Translations under genes and position numbers: made by a program | Notes under the pieces: generated by a model | The model's input: only the letters and a program-made list of their open reading frames with translations | Database searches by the model: none | What the model was told of the DNA's origin: nothing | Source of the DNA: Hymenobacter ginkgonis | Lineage (GTDB): Bacteria > Bacteroidota > Bacteroidia > Cytophagales > Hymenobacteraceae | Length of the DNA: 64,000 bases | Assembly: GCF_009755225.1 (NCBI RefSeq) | Contig: NZ_WQKZ01000002.1 | Span: 1,240,001 to 1,304,000 of the forward strand | Direction of reading: 5' to 3' | Part shown: one piece after another, positions 9,520 to 19,227 of the stretch | Layout: every line of letters begins with the position of its first letter | How positions within the stretch are numbered: position 1 is the first letter of the stretch

Positions 9520-10905
9520 TTAGTACACCTGCACGCGACTCGTAACGGTTTGCTGCGTAGGCGTTTCCACGCTCAGCAAATAAATGCCGGGGGCCAAGCC
9601 AGTGGTGGGCACGGCCACCGAACTACCCTGAAAAGTGCCCGAGGTAAGCGTTTGACCCAGCAGGTTGTGCAGCGTGTAGCTGGCGCTGGCGGCGGGCGCC
9701 AGCAGTTGCACTTGCAGGCTGTTGCCGGCCGTGATGGGGGTAGGGTAAACGCCGAATACCGAAGCCGCCGTTACGTCGCGGGTGCCAAGCACGGTGGTGT
9801 AGAAGTTGCCGCCGTAGTCGCGGGCCCGGTCGCGCCAGATGCTGTGGTAGTGAATGTTGCTGCGGAATACAACGCCAGTCTGGCACACAAACTCAATCCA
9901 AACGTTGGGGCCGTCGATGCGCACGTAGTCGCCGTTGGTGGTGAAATTGCCCGTGCCCGCGTAAGAAATGTAGGTAGTGGCCAGTTGGGTTTTGTAGTAG
10001 TTCAGCAGAGCCGCCGCCGTCACGTCGTCGGCGTCCTGCACCCACGGCGTCATGGCGGCCACTACCAAATCTTGCTGGGCGGTGGTGAGGGTGCTGCCCG
10101 CAATGCCCACTTTAGTAGCCGGGAACGTAGTGCTGCCACCTTCCGTCGTGTTCGGCCCGAGCAGCACGTCGTTGAAAGTCTGGGTTAGCTTGGCCGCGGT
10201 TTTTTGGGTCGTGGTCAGCCCGTTCAGCATCGCCAGCATGGCCGAAGCCTCGCTGCTCAGCGGCGCGACGGTGGTGCCGGCAGGAAAAATAGTGGCGTTA
10301 GCCGTAGTAAAGCTCAGCGGCTCGACGCCCTCAAACTTGGGGGTAGCGCCGGTTACAACGCCGTTGCCGAAGGTGATGTTGGTAGCCAAGTGGTGGCCGC
10401 CAAACTGGAGCATCCAGGTGCCGGTGGTAGAGGGCGTGCCCAGGAAGGCGATAAAGTACGTCCCGCTGCTGTAGCCCGAGCCGCCACCATTGGCCGCCAA
10501 GTAATCATCGGCGGCCCGAATCTGCTGAATTTCGTTGTAGCCCTCGTTGGCGGTGGTGCCCGTGGCGGCCTGCACCACGGCCAGCGCCGCCGTTTGCTGG
10601 GCCGTAGTCAGGCTGCTGAGTTGCAAGCCTATCCGGCAGCTAGAGCCGCAGGGCAGGTTCGACCATTTAGCCACGTTGGTCGCCGTAAAGCTCTGTTGTA
10701 AGGTGCTTTGCTGGGTTGTGCTCAGCGTGGCAATGAAGGCATTGGCGGCCGTTACCACATCTGCCACCGCAGTGGTAGCCTGCGTCACTTTCGTAGCCTT
10801 GGCGGCGGCTGGCCGGGCCGTAGGCGCCGCCAGCAACTGGTCGCTGCCCACGCGGCACACCGAGGCCGCTAGCAGTAAGCCGGTTAGGTAGGTGGATTTT
10901 TTCAT
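9520..10905 (-). CDS. Secreted DUF3500 protein with type IX C-terminal sorting domain
   Basis: 461 residues: a signal peptide (MKKSTYLTGLLLAASVCRVG), a DUF3500 core (YNEIQQIRAADDYLA, GTYFIAFLGTP, WMLQFGGHHLATNITF, and a second half ending WIEFVCQTGVVFRSNIHYHSIWRD), and a C-terminal beta domain of about 75 residues beginning FGVYPTPITAGNSLQVQLL and containing GIYLLSVET. That domain is the signature of type IX secretion, so the protein is probably moved to the surface by the system that includes the PorU and PorV encoded nearby. A short phrase (LTTAQQ or close variants) appears four times. The function of DUF3500 is unknown. Confidence 0.88.
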   Translation of the reverse strand: MKKSTYLTGLLLAASVCRVGSDQLLAAPTARPAAAKATKVTQATTAVADVVTAANAFIATLSTTQQSTLQQSFTATNVAKWSNLPCGSSCRIGLQLSSLTTAQQTAALAVVQAATGTTANEGYNEIQQIRAADDYLAANGGGSGYSSGTYFIAFLGTPSTTGTWMLQFGGHHLATNITFGNGVVTGATPKFEGVEPLSFTTANATIFPAGTTVAPLSSEASAMLAMLNGLTTTQKTAAKLTQTFNDVLLGPNTTEGGSTTFPATKVGIAGSTLTTAQQDLVVAAMTPWVQDADDVTAAALLNYYKTQLATTYISYAGTGNFTTNGDYVRIDGPNVWIEFVCQTGVVFRSNIHYHSIWRDRARDYGGNFYTTVLGTRDVTAASVFGVYPTPITAGNSLQVQLLAPAASASYTLHNLLGQTLTSGTFQGSSVAVPTTGLAPGIYLLSVETPTQQTVTSRVQVY

Positions 10906-11108
10906 GAGTTGGGGAGAGGGTGAGAAGAGAAGACGGGTAACCTTCTGAACTGGTTATAGCGGAGGTTGTTGCTTAACTAATTGAAAATTAGCAAATAAAC
11001 TACCCTTGCGATAACGGATAATCGACTAGTTGTTAGTTAAAATCGACAGCTTGCCCAGTGGCGACGGTTTGGGCAGCGCGCTACCCCCCTGCAAAGCCTC
11101 GGGCATAA

Positions 11109-11140
11109 AAAAACCTCTCCCGGTTAAAGAAGAGGTTTTC
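11109..11140 (-). terminator. Terminator after the M16 peptidase homologue
   Basis: A nine-base stem (AAAACCTCT with AGAGGTTTT) about 50 bases past the stop of the minus-strand M16 gene, followed on that strand by a T run. The rest of the 10906-11188 spacer is AT-rich and should hold the DUF3500 promoter, though no exact box was found. Confidence 0.7.
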
Positions 11141-11188
11141 TAAAGTATAGCTTCTGGCCAGCCAGCAATGGGCCGGCAATCGGGGCCA

Positions 11189-12487
11189 CTATGCCACGGG
11201 CACCGTTTCGCCGCCGGCCACTACGGCCAGCATATCGGCCGGGCTGAGGTAGGTGCGGGCCAGCGCCTGCAATTCGGTGGCGGTAGCCGCTTGGGTACGG
11301 CGCACTAGCTCGGGGTAGTAGTCGGGGCGCAGGCCTTGCAGCACCACGTGGCGGTACTTGTCGGCCTGCTCAAACACGGTGGCGGTTTCGCCTAGCAGCT
11401 TGCCCAGGGTGTAGTTCTTGACGGTTTCGAGCTCGTCGTCGCCCAGCAGCTCGTTCTGGAGGCGCTCCAACTCATAGGCAATTTCGTGGCGGGTAGCGTC
11501 GGCGCTTTCGCCGTTTACATCGGTGCCGATGATGAGCGCCGTGGCCAGCTCGCGGGGCACCACGCTGGCATGAATGCCGTAGGTGAAGCCCTTGTCCTCC
11601 CGAATATTCTTCATCAGCCGCGAGCCAAAGTAGCCGCCCAGCACTTTGGCCAGCAGCAGCAGCTCAGGCGTTTGGGTTTCGGTGAGGGACGGCCAGCGCC
11701 GCCCCATGCGCACGGAGGCCTGAATGCTGCCCTCCACGGCCACGGGCACCAGGCCAGTGGGGTAGTCGTCGGTTACCTCGGCGGCTGGCAGGGGGGTAGG
11801 GGTGGCGCCGGTAGCAGGCTGCCATTGGCCCAGCAACTCGGCCACCGGCCCAGCGGCGGCCGCCACATCGCCACTCAGAAAAATCTCGGCGCCGGCTGGG
11901 GCATAGGCGGCGGCGTGAAACGCGCGCAGCTCGGCCGTGGTGCGGGCGCTGAACGCGGCTTCGTCGAAGGGCCGGCCGTAGGGCGAATCGTTGCCAAACA
12001 ATAGGCGGTTAAATTCCTCGCTGGCGCGGAAGCTGGTTTTGCGCCGCTCAACCTGCATATTCTGGGCGATGCGGGTTTTTAGCTGGGCCAGCTCGGCCTC
12101 CGGGAAAGTGGGCGCCGCCAGCAGCTCGTGCACCAGTGGCAGCAGGGCCGGCAGGTGCCGGGCCAGGCAGTAGAGCGTAAGCGTAGCGCGGTCGGGGCCC
12201 GCCTCACAGTCGAGCGAAGCGCCATAAAAAGCCACCTTATCGGCGATTTCGCGGGCCGTGAGCGTGGCAGTTCCCTCACTGAGCATGCGGGCCGTAAGCT
12301 GGGCCAGGCCGGGGGCCGCTTCCTGGCGCTTGCCGGCGGGCAGCACTACTTGCAGGCGCAGCACGGGCTGGGCCGTGTTGGCCAGCAGGTGCAAGCGGGC
12401 GCCGTTGGGCAAGTGGCTTACCTCGGGGGTAGGCAGGGTAATGGCAGTGAGGGGGTGGGTAGGCGGTGGCTGGAGGCGGTTGAGCAC
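11189..12487 (-). CDS. M16 (insulinase/PMPCA-type) peptidase homologue lacking the zinc motif
   Basis: 432 residues with the two-lobed M16 layout: N-terminal HLPNGARLHLL, the first helix region at residues 60-73 (GLAQLTARMLSEGT), then RRKTSFRASEEFNRLLFG and, in the second lobe, MGRRWPSLTETQTPELLLLAKVLGGYFGSRLMKNIREDKGFTYG (interrupted here only by description). In active M16 enzymes the 60-73 region is G-x-AHxxEH; here His, Glu and His are replaced by Gln63, Ala66 and Arg67, so it should be catalytically inactive. Such subunits normally pair with an active paralogue, which is not adjacent here. No signal peptide is apparent. Confidence 0.85.
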   Translation of the reverse strand: MLNRLQPPPTHPLTAITLPTPEVSHLPNGARLHLLANTAQPVLRLQVVLPAGKRQEAAPGLAQLTARMLSEGTATLTAREIADKVAFYGASLDCEAGPDRATLTLYCLARHLPALLPLVHELLAAPTFPEAELAQLKTRIAQNMQVERRKTSFRASEEFNRLLFGNDSPYGRPFDEAAFSARTTAELRAFHAAAYAPAGAEIFLSGDVAAAAGPVAELLGQWQPATGATPTPLPAAEVTDDYPTGLVPVAVEGSIQASVRMGRRWPSLTETQTPELLLLAKVLGGYFGSRLMKNIREDKGFTYGIHASVVPRELATALIIGTDVNGESADATRHEIAYELERLQNELLGDDELETVKNYTLGKLLGETATVFEQADKYRHVVLQGLRPDYYPELVRRTQAATATELQALARTYLSPADMLAVVAGGETVPVA

Positions 12488-12550
12488 AGGAGAGAAATTA
12501 CAAATTACTCGAAAAATGAGGGGGCAGGGGACCAGACTACTTGGTTAAAG

Positions 12551-12642
12551 CAGAACGTCATGCTGAGCTTGTTGAAGCATCTTTACCGCACCCGTTGGAG
12601 GTAGCGGTAAAGATGTTTCGACAAGCTCAGCATGACGTTCTG
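12551..12642. repeat. Long inverted repeat, family A copy 2
   Basis: Left arm CAGAACGTCATGCTGAGCTT then GTTGAAGCATCTTTACCG; right arm is its near-perfect complement, ending GCTCAGCATGACGTTCTG. The stem is more than 35 bases long around a short loop. It lies between porV and the M16 gene, just inside the 5' side of the M16 gene. Confidence 0.92.
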
Positions 12643-12680
12643 GTACCCGTCGTGTGCTGTGTAACTATTCAGGTAAAGCC

Positions 12681-13898
12681 TTAGTTCGGCAGCGTGCCTT
12701 GGGTGCCACCGGCGCCTTTCTCATCAAACGCATCGGCGAGCTTGTTGAGGTTGAAGTGCAGCGATACCCGAATGGTTTGGGCCAGTGGGTTCGAGCGGTC
12801 GTTGGGCACGATGTAGGTGCCATCGACGCCGAACACCGACAGGCGCGCGCCCAGGCCGAAGCTGAGGTACTGGCGGTTGCCGGTATGCGGGTTCTCGTAG
12901 AAATAGCCCACGCGGGCCGCAATCTTGTTGTCGTACCAGTACTCCAAGCCGCCGTGCAGGTTAATTTCCTGCATTTCGCCCTTAAAACCGCCCGGCGCAT
13001 CGTGAAACGAGCTAAAAATGGCGCCCACAATGCCCTGTTGCTGCCGCTCGACGTTGATTTGATTTACCGCCGCCGAGTTGGCCGCCACGTAGGGGTCTTC
13101 GTAGTAGGGGGAGGGCACCAGCAGCTTGGTAGCGTCGAACACCAACGTGATTTTATTGTACGCATCAAGCTCGCGGGTGATGGCCGTGCCCAGGCGCAGC
13201 TGGGTGGGTAGGAAGCTTGGGTTAGTCGCGTCGGCGTAGGTCAGCTTGTTGCCCAGGTTCGAGAGTGTGGCCCCGAAAGACAGGTTGTACACGCCCGTGC
13301 CAATGGTGGCGTCCTTGGTGTAGTAAGCACCCAGGTCGGCGGCGAAAGCGCTGCCCGGCTTGGCATCGTTGCCCGAGTAGTTGCCCACCAAGTTGGAGCG
13401 CACGTAGCGCGCCGTGATGCCCACGCCGAAGTTCTCGCTCAGCTTTTGGCCGTACGAGATGGTAACCGCGTATTCTTTGGGGTTGAAGGAGCCGTTGGGC
13501 AGGTTGTTGTTGGTGCGGTAGTCAATCTGACCCAAGTCGAAGTACAACAGCGACGCCGCGATGGTCGAGCGGTCGTTGATTTTGGCGTAGCCCCCCAGAT
13601 TGCTGAGGCTCATGTCGTCGGTAATGTTGCGCAGCCAGGGCGAGTACGAGGGCGAAAATGCGTACTTGTAGTTCTCAAACCCCAGCTTGCCAGGGTTATA
13701 GTACGCCGCGTTGGCATCGGGCGAGGTAGCTACGCCGGCATCGCCCAGCGCCGCACCCCGGGCATCGGGGCTGAGGGTAAGGACGGGTACCGCCGTAGTA
13801 ATAGTGTGCAAGTCGGCATTAGCAACCTGCGCTAGCGCGGCCGGAGCAGCCAGCAAAAGCACAACCGGCGCAAAGGCTAGCGTACGAAGAAGGGTCAT
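12681..13898 (-). CDS. porV: Type IX secretion outer-membrane protein PorV (LptO)
   Basis: 405 residues. A signal peptide (MTLLRTLAFAPVVLLLAAPA, cleaved after ALA) is followed by the conserved PorV start: VPVLTLSPDARGAALGDAGV, then SPDANAAYYNPGKL and YSPWLRNITDDMSLSNLGGY, and barrel strands of the FadL-like fold. PorV is the shuttle or plug protein that carries cargo from the type IX translocon to the PorU sortase complex. It lies 134 bases downstream of porU on the same strand, the usual pairing. The start at 13898 is chosen for the signal peptide; the longer frame extends into spacer. Confidence 0.95.
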   Translation of the reverse strand: MTLLRTLAFAPVVLLLAAPAALAQVANADLHTITTAVPVLTLSPDARGAALGDAGVATSPDANAAYYNPGKLGFENYKYAFSPSYSPWLRNITDDMSLSNLGGYAKINDRSTIAASLLYFDLGQIDYRTNNNLPNGSFNPKEYAVTISYGQKLSENFGVGITARYVRSNLVGNYSGNDAKPGSAFAADLGAYYTKDATIGTGVYNLSFGATLSNLGNKLTYADATNPSFLPTQLRLGTAITRELDAYNKITLVFDATKLLVPSPYYEDPYVAANSAAVNQINVERQQQGIVGAIFSSFHDAPGGFKGEMQEINLHGGLEYWYDNKIAARVGYFYENPHTGNRQYLSFGLGARLSVFGVDGTYIVPNDRSNPLAQTIRVSLHFNLNKLADAFDEKGAGGTQGTLPN

Positions 13899-14032
13899 AA
13901 AAGTGGGTAAAAGTCTAACTTTTCGAGGAAATGCCGGATGAGTAATCCGCAAATAAAAACAAGGATAAATGGAGAGGTTTGAAGCCGGTGGGCTTACGAG
14001 TCGCCAACGCAACAACTAACGGGCGGATTGTG

Positions 14033-17000
14033 CTAATTCAACAAAACTAATTTTTCAAACTTGGTGGCCGTTTGGCCGCCGCTGGCCAGCCGAATGCTCA
14101 CGCGGTACACATACACGCCGCGCGCCAACTGGTCGTCGTAGTCGTCGCGGCCATTCCAGGTGAGGGTAGGGTCTTGGGTGGTGCGGGGCACGTGGGCAGT
14201 GCTGGCGGGTACGGTGGTGCGCAGGGTTTTCACGAGGCGCCCAGCTACCGTAAATATCTGCACCTGCACGTCGAGGTCTTCGCCCGCGTGGTTTTGGTCA
14301 AAATGAAAGGTGGTGATGTTGCTAAACGGGTTCGGGTAGTTGAGCACGTGGTCGAGGGCCAACTGCTCCGACTGCGCGGCAATAAAGTCAACTGTGCCTT
14401 CTGCCGAATTATTGTACGTATCCCAGGCTTTGAGCTTGATGGTGTGCGGGCCGGGGGTAAGGCTTTTGTAGGGGTAGCGCACCCGGCCCGACATAAAATT
14501 ATCCACGTCCGAGGTGTAGGAGTCGTTGACTATCACCAGCTTGGTGGGGTCGTTATCGAGCGTGGCCGTAATGTCGTGCCCAATGCCCGCGCTCGACGTA
14601 TTGATGCCCGATTTATCGCTCAAATGAGCAATAAAAAGTGGGCTCAAGTCGGTGCTACCCCCCGATATGAACGTCTCGTCGGTCATGAAGAGCTGCACCG
14701 TTGGCGGCGTGGTGTCGGTGCTGGCTGTGCGCGAAGCGCCGCCTACCACAACCTGCTGGTAGCCCTGGGCATCGACACGGTTGGCGAGGTCGGCGGCGTA
14801 GAGGCTGATTTTGCCCAGCCCGGCGTTGTAGGCAATATCCTTCGGCACGATGAATTTCACACTGAAGCGCCCGGCGCGCACCGAAGCCTGGCCGCCATAA
14901 ATAACGTTCTCCTGCGTTTCGACCGGCACCGGCGGCGAACCTTGGTCGCCAAGCGTCATCACGGTCACGGGCTTGTCAAAAATGGTGATGTCGGCCGTGC
15001 CGCCAAAGGCAGTGTTCAGTACGCCGCCGTTTTCGACGTGGCCGCTCAGCCGCACCTGGCCTAGGGCCTGCAAGGTATCGAGGCTGGTGGCGATGCTTTG
15101 CACGTGGCGCCCGTTGATGGAATCGAGTACCACGCGTTGGCGGGGGTAAGCCAGGCGAGTGGTAGGGTCGGCGAGCAGCGTGTAGTTGCGGTTGTTGAGG
15201 TCGCCGCCCAGCGAGTTGTTTTTAGCCGTGCTAGCGGCCAAACCTAGGAAGGGTAGGGTGCCGGTCGAATTACGGCTCAGTACCTGCGAGTAAAAGGAGT
15301 TAACTACTTCGGTGTTGAAAAACGACAGCACCACGCGCGTAGTCGTGAACAGGCCTACCGCGCCGCCCTCCGCATTGTTGGTCAGCACTTGCTCGCCCGC
15401 CGAGGTGAAGTCGGGGTTATCATAGGTGCTCAAATCGCAAGTGCCCGTAACGAGGAACGTCAGCCGGTTCTTGTTTTGCAGATTCAGCAGCGAGGCGGTC
15501 GTAATAATTTGTTCGTCGGCCAGGGCGCTGGGGCCGCCGTGGCCGGTGTAGCCAATCAGCAGCGAGCCCTGCTCCAGCGACTCGTCGATGGCCGCCATAG
15601 CTGCCGGCGAGCGTTGCCCAGCTGCCAGGCTTACCTGCGGAAACAGGTCGAGGTAGTCTTTGCGCAGGTTGTAAGCTGGCTCAGCGGCTTTGATGTTGGC
15701 CGCGAAAATCGTCTCCGACTCGGTGGCGTAGGCGCTGCCATCGCCGTCGTCGGCGGTAAGGGCAATGCGGTTGCGCCACTTGCCAAAGCTGGCCGGCTCG
15801 TCGTAGGCAATGATTTTGGCCACCACTTGCGCGGCCTGGCTGGCATCGGCGCGCTGGCCCAAAGCGGTGCGTACTGGCAAGCGTCCAATGCCAATATCAA
15901 CCGACTCAAATACCACGCCCGACGACTCCAGCCACTCGCCTTCGTTGTCGTCGAGCAGGCCATAGTAGTCTTCCGATGAGTAGCTGTTTTCGCCCTCCAC
16001 GTTGGCACGCGAGCCGCTCACGGGCAAAAACGATTCGCGCGACTCGTAGGTCGGTACGAAGTTTTGGTTGGCCTCGTCAAAGCGGCTCGTCGTTTTAAAC
16101 GGCGCCCGGTTGGCCCACCAGGCCGGCTCCTGGCTGGCATCGTTGAAGGCTGACGACTTGTAGTCGTACGACGCGTCGCCGAACAGCAGCAAGTAGTTGC
16201 GGTGGTTTACGGGGTCGGGGTTGCGGTCGTACACCTGCTTCATCAAATCGCGGATGGCCGTCACGTCCTGCCCGCCCGAGCTGTACTCGTTATATATCTG
16301 CTTGGTAGTGACCACCGCCACGTTCAGGCCGTTGTAGTCGCGGCGGTGCTGGGCCAGTTTCTCGGCTTGCTCCCGGAAGGGGGGGTAGGTCACGATAACC
16401 AAATCTGTCTTGCCATCGCTGTTAATGGCGTGTAGGTTTTGATTCGCGATTTTGCCAAATAGCCGGGGCGCCACAAAATTGCCGGTAGGCTGCACGGCCA
16501 CAAACTCGCGCAGCGAGTCGGTGTAAGCCACGAAGTTGCCGCTGGCATCGAGCGTTTGGGCCTGCGGGCGGCGCGGGTTGGTCACTTCCCACACCTGCGC
16601 ACCGCTGGCGTTGGCCAGCGTGAAGGTGCCCGCCGTGCCGGCGCCGCGCTTGTAGTTGAGCGAGTTAAATTCTAGAAAAGCCCCGCTCAGGCGCAGTTGG
16701 CGCTTCACTACCAGTTCCAGGTAGTCGAGGTAGCCGGTGCCAATAGGGTCGCCGGAAGCGAAAGTGAACGTCACCTCCGGGTCGGTTCCAAAATTGGCCG
16801 GAATAAGGCTGGTGAAGGTGCGAAAGTCGTTGGTAGCTACCGTCGTAAACGAACCATTCGGAATGCCCGATAGCAACTGGGTACCGAGCGTCGTGCCATT
16901 CAGTGCCACGCTAAAGGAGCTGGCTTGCAGCGCCGTAGTGGCCACGGCCGACGTCAGGCGTAGGGTGTCGCCGGTCACGAGGTCGGCCAACGGCTGGTTG

Positions 17001-18157
17001 CCATCGCCGCTGAATTTAAAGTTTTTGGCCGTGCTGCCCGAGAAGGATTCGCCCAGCCAGCGGCGGCCCGAGTGCAGCACGTTCACGAGGTCGTGCTCGT
17101 AGAAGCGGCGGTCCAGAAACGTGGTAATGGCGGGCCCACTGGGCGCCACCGTCGGCGCCGCGGCCGCCGGAATGCGCCGCCCGTTGCCACCACTCACCGT
17201 CACGAAATAGTAAGCGGTGTCAGAATAAATATTATTAATATGCTTAAAGCGACCACCTTCTCCTAGAAAGCCGCTCAGCCCACCCTGCCCAAACAACGGC
17301 GCCGAAGCCGGCTGGCTGGCCCGCCAAGTATGCGGTCCTTTCGCATAAAATAGGAAGTACTCGCCCGCGTCAAACACCGCGTCGTTGTTGCCACTGAAGT
17401 AGATATTATTCTCGGCTAAGTCATCGGGGCGGGGGGTAGCGTTGGCCTGCGGCAGCAGGCCAGTAGCGTTGCCGTAAAGCTGAATTTTACGCGGGTCGAG
17501 GGTGCTCACCGGCAAGCCCAAGCTCTGGAGCGTGGCCCGGTCGAGCTTATACACGCCACTGGCGGGCACGCCAATTTTGTACCAGTCACCACTGCGCAGT
17601 ATCGAGTTTTGCAAGTGTGGGCGGCCGGCGTTGGTACTTAGTAAGCTGTTGGTGCTGGATAGATTAGCGCCGCGGGCGGTAGGGGCTACCCCCCCCGTTT
17701 GGTACGCATAGCTGAACGACACCAGCCGCTCGGCTTGGCCAGTTTGCGGGTTGCGGCGCACGGGCTGCACCAGCACGTAGCTATAGGCGCGGCGGGCCTC
17801 GGTGCCAAAGCGCAGCCGCACGGGGGGGGTAGCAGGCAATGTAGCGGCCCCCAACAGCTTGGCGTCGGCGGCCGGGAAGGGCTCGTACACACCATCGCGC
17901 AAGGCGCCGGTAGCGATGGTGCCCAAGACGCGTAGCGTGTAGGTGCCCAGCACCTCATCGGGCCCGTGGGTGGCTCCGCGGAAGGTAGGCACGCGGCGCG
18001 GCTCGTCGGGGTTGGGGCCGCGCAGGGCCGCGTAAGTGGTCCAGCTAAGGGTTACGGGCACCACCGTTTCGCCGGGGCTGGTTTGAGCCTGGGCCGAGTG
18101 GCGCCAGCCCGCCACCAAAGTAGCCAGTAAAAACAGCGTCGGGAAGAAGTTTCGCAT
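14033..18157 (-). CDS. porU: Type IX secretion system sortase PorU
   Basis: 1,374-residue surface peptidase of the C25 (gingipain-like) family. It removes the C-terminal sorting domain of type IX cargo and attaches the protein to the cell surface. It has a signal peptide (ending SAQAQ). The catalytic pair is visible: His873 in YTGHGGPSALAD and Cys907 in LVTGTCDLSTYDNPD, with the expected spacing of about 34 residues. The C-terminus has an Ig-like FlgD-type domain (NYPNPFSNITTFHFDQN, WNGRDDYDDQLARGVYVYRV). porV follows on the same strand. Confidence 0.96.
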   Translation of the reverse strand: MRNFFPTLFLLATLVAGWRHSAQAQTSPGETVVPVTLSWTTYAALRGPNPDEPRRVPTFRGATHGPDEVLGTYTLRVLGTIATGALRDGVYEPFPAADAKLLGAATLPATPPVRLRFGTEARRAYSYVLVQPVRRNPQTGQAERLVSFSYAYQTGGVAPTARGANLSSTNSLLSTNAGRPHLQNSILRSGDWYKIGVPASGVYKLDRATLQSLGLPVSTLDPRKIQLYGNATGLLPQANATPRPDDLAENNIYFSGNNDAVFDAGEYFLFYAKGPHTWRASQPASAPLFGQGGLSGFLGEGGRFKHINNIYSDTAYYFVTVSGGNGRRIPAAAAPTVAPSGPAITTFLDRRFYEHDLVNVLHSGRRWLGESFSGSTAKNFKFSGDGNQPLADLVTGDTLRLTSAVATTALQASSFSVALNGTTLGTQLLSGIPNGSFTTVATNDFRTFTSLIPANFGTDPEVTFTFASGDPIGTGYLDYLELVVKRQLRLSGAFLEFNSLNYKRGAGTAGTFTLANASGAQVWEVTNPRRPQAQTLDASGNFVAYTDSLREFVAVQPTGNFVAPRLFGKIANQNLHAINSDGKTDLVIVTYPPFREQAEKLAQHRRDYNGLNVAVVTTKQIYNEYSSGGQDVTAIRDLMKQVYDRNPDPVNHRNYLLLFGDASYDYKSSAFNDASQEPAWWANRAPFKTTSRFDEANQNFVPTYESRESFLPVSGSRANVEGENSYSSEDYYGLLDDNEGEWLESSGVVFESVDIGIGRLPVRTALGQRADASQAAQVVAKIIAYDEPASFGKWRNRIALTADDGDGSAYATESETIFAANIKAAEPAYNLRKDYLDLFPQVSLAAGQRSPAAMAAIDESLEQGSLLIGYTGHGGPSALADEQIITTASLLNLQNKNRLTFLVTGTCDLSTYDNPDFTSAGEQVLTNNAEGGAVGLFTTTRVVLSFFNTEVVNSFYSQVLSRNSTGTLPFLGLAASTAKNNSLGGDLNNRNYTLLADPTTRLAYPRQRVVLDSINGRHVQSIATSLDTLQALGQVRLSGHVENGGVLNTAFGGTADITIFDKPVTVMTLGDQGSPPVPVETQENVIYGGQASVRAGRFSVKFIVPKDIAYNAGLGKISLYAADLANRVDAQGYQQVVVGGASRTASTDTTPPTVQLFMTDETFISGGSTDLSPLFIAHLSDKSGINTSSAGIGHDITATLDNDPTKLVIVNDSYTSDVDNFMSGRVRYPYKSLTPGPHTIKLKAWDTYNNSAEGTVDFIAAQSEQLALDHVLNYPNPFSNITTFHFDQNHAGEDLDVQVQIFTVAGRLVKTLRTTVPASTAHVPRTTQDPTLTWNGRDDYDDQLARGVYVYRVSIRLASGGQTATKFEKLVLLN

Positions 18158-18277
18158 AGAATATCCGTAAATAAACGTCTAAGCCTGTGGCCTACCTCCG
18201 CTTCGCCGCCCCAACACCCGGCCGGCCGCTGCGGGTTCACCAGCGCAGCTGTTTTCCTAACTGTGCGGGCGGCCTAC

Positions 18278-19009
18278 TTATTGCGGGCTAGTAGGGTTAG
18301 CTTCCAGCGCATCGCGGCTGCGCACCCGGCCCGGCACCGACAGCAGCACGTAGAGCAGCACCGCCAGCGGAATGCCGGCCGCGTGCAGCCAGCCTACCAG
18401 TGCCAGCGCCAATGCCACAAAAACAAACCGCCGCCGGTTGCCCGGCCACCGCAGGTTCTTGAATTTTAAGGCAAAAAGCGGCAGCTCGGCCACCAGCAGC
18501 CCCGAGAGCAGGAGCGCCAGCCCCAGCAGCAGCCACGGCTGCAAAATGAGCGAACTCAGCCCCAGGCGGTCATCTGCCAAAATGAGGGGTAGGGAGGCCA
18601 CTACCAGTGTACAGGCCGGCGTAGGCAAGCCAATGAAAGAAGTCGTTTGGCGCGTGTCGTTGTTGAACTTGGCCAACCGCAGCGCCGAAAAAATACTTAT
18701 CACAAACGCGGCGTACGCGAGCTGCGGCGGCCAGCTGTGGGTAGTCAAGGCCTCCGTCAGCAGCTTGCTGATGATGGCCCCCGGCACTACCCCAAACGAC
18801 ACCATATCGGCCAGCGAATCCAGGTCTTTGCCGATGGGCGAGGACACACGCAGGGCCCGCGCCAGCAGCCCGTCAAAAAAATCGGCCACGGCCGCCACGC
18901 CCACCAAGTAGGCCGCCGTAACTAGTTGGCCCTGAAAAATAAACGTCAGGGCCAGGCAGCCGCACAGCAGGTTGAGGCAGGTAAGGGCGTTGGGAAGGTG
19001 TCGTTTCAA
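18278..19009 (-). CDS. pssA: CDP-diacylglycerol-serine O-phosphatidyltransferase
   Basis: Makes phosphatidylserine from CDP-diacylglycerol and L-serine, the first step to phosphatidylethanolamine. The 243-residue multi-pass membrane protein carries the complete CDP-alcohol phosphatidyltransferase motif: D43, D46-G47, A50-R51, G60, D64 and D68. About seven hydrophobic segments follow. The opening MKRHLPNALTCLNLLCGCLA is typical of PssA. It lies upstream of porU on the same strand with a 120-base spacer; no functional link is implied. Confidence 0.95.
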   Translation of the reverse strand: MKRHLPNALTCLNLLCGCLALTFIFQGQLVTAAYLVGVAAVADFFDGLLARALRVSSPIGKDLDSLADMVSFGVVPGAIISKLLTEALTTHSWPPQLAYAAFVISIFSALRLAKFNNDTRQTTSFIGLPTPACTLVVASLPLILADDRLGLSSLILQPWLLLGLALLLSGLLVAELPLFALKFKNLRWPGNRRRFVFVALALALVGWLHAAGIPLAVLLYVLLSVPGRVRSRDALEANPTSPQ

Positions 19010-19227
19010 GGGCTTAAAAAAAGGAATTTATCACGTCGCGCGCAGCCGGCCAAAAGCTTTCTGGTTTTTAGGCGACCGAAAAACTGCTTCCGGAAAGGCG
19101 GGCGCTTCACCACCGAAATTATCGCGCCAGAAAATGGGGTAGTCGGCTTTTTGCCCGCGGGCCGCCACGTTGCAACTTGGGTATAATCTAAGCGGCACCG
19201 GCTAGGTTGGTCAGAAAGTGGCGGGCT

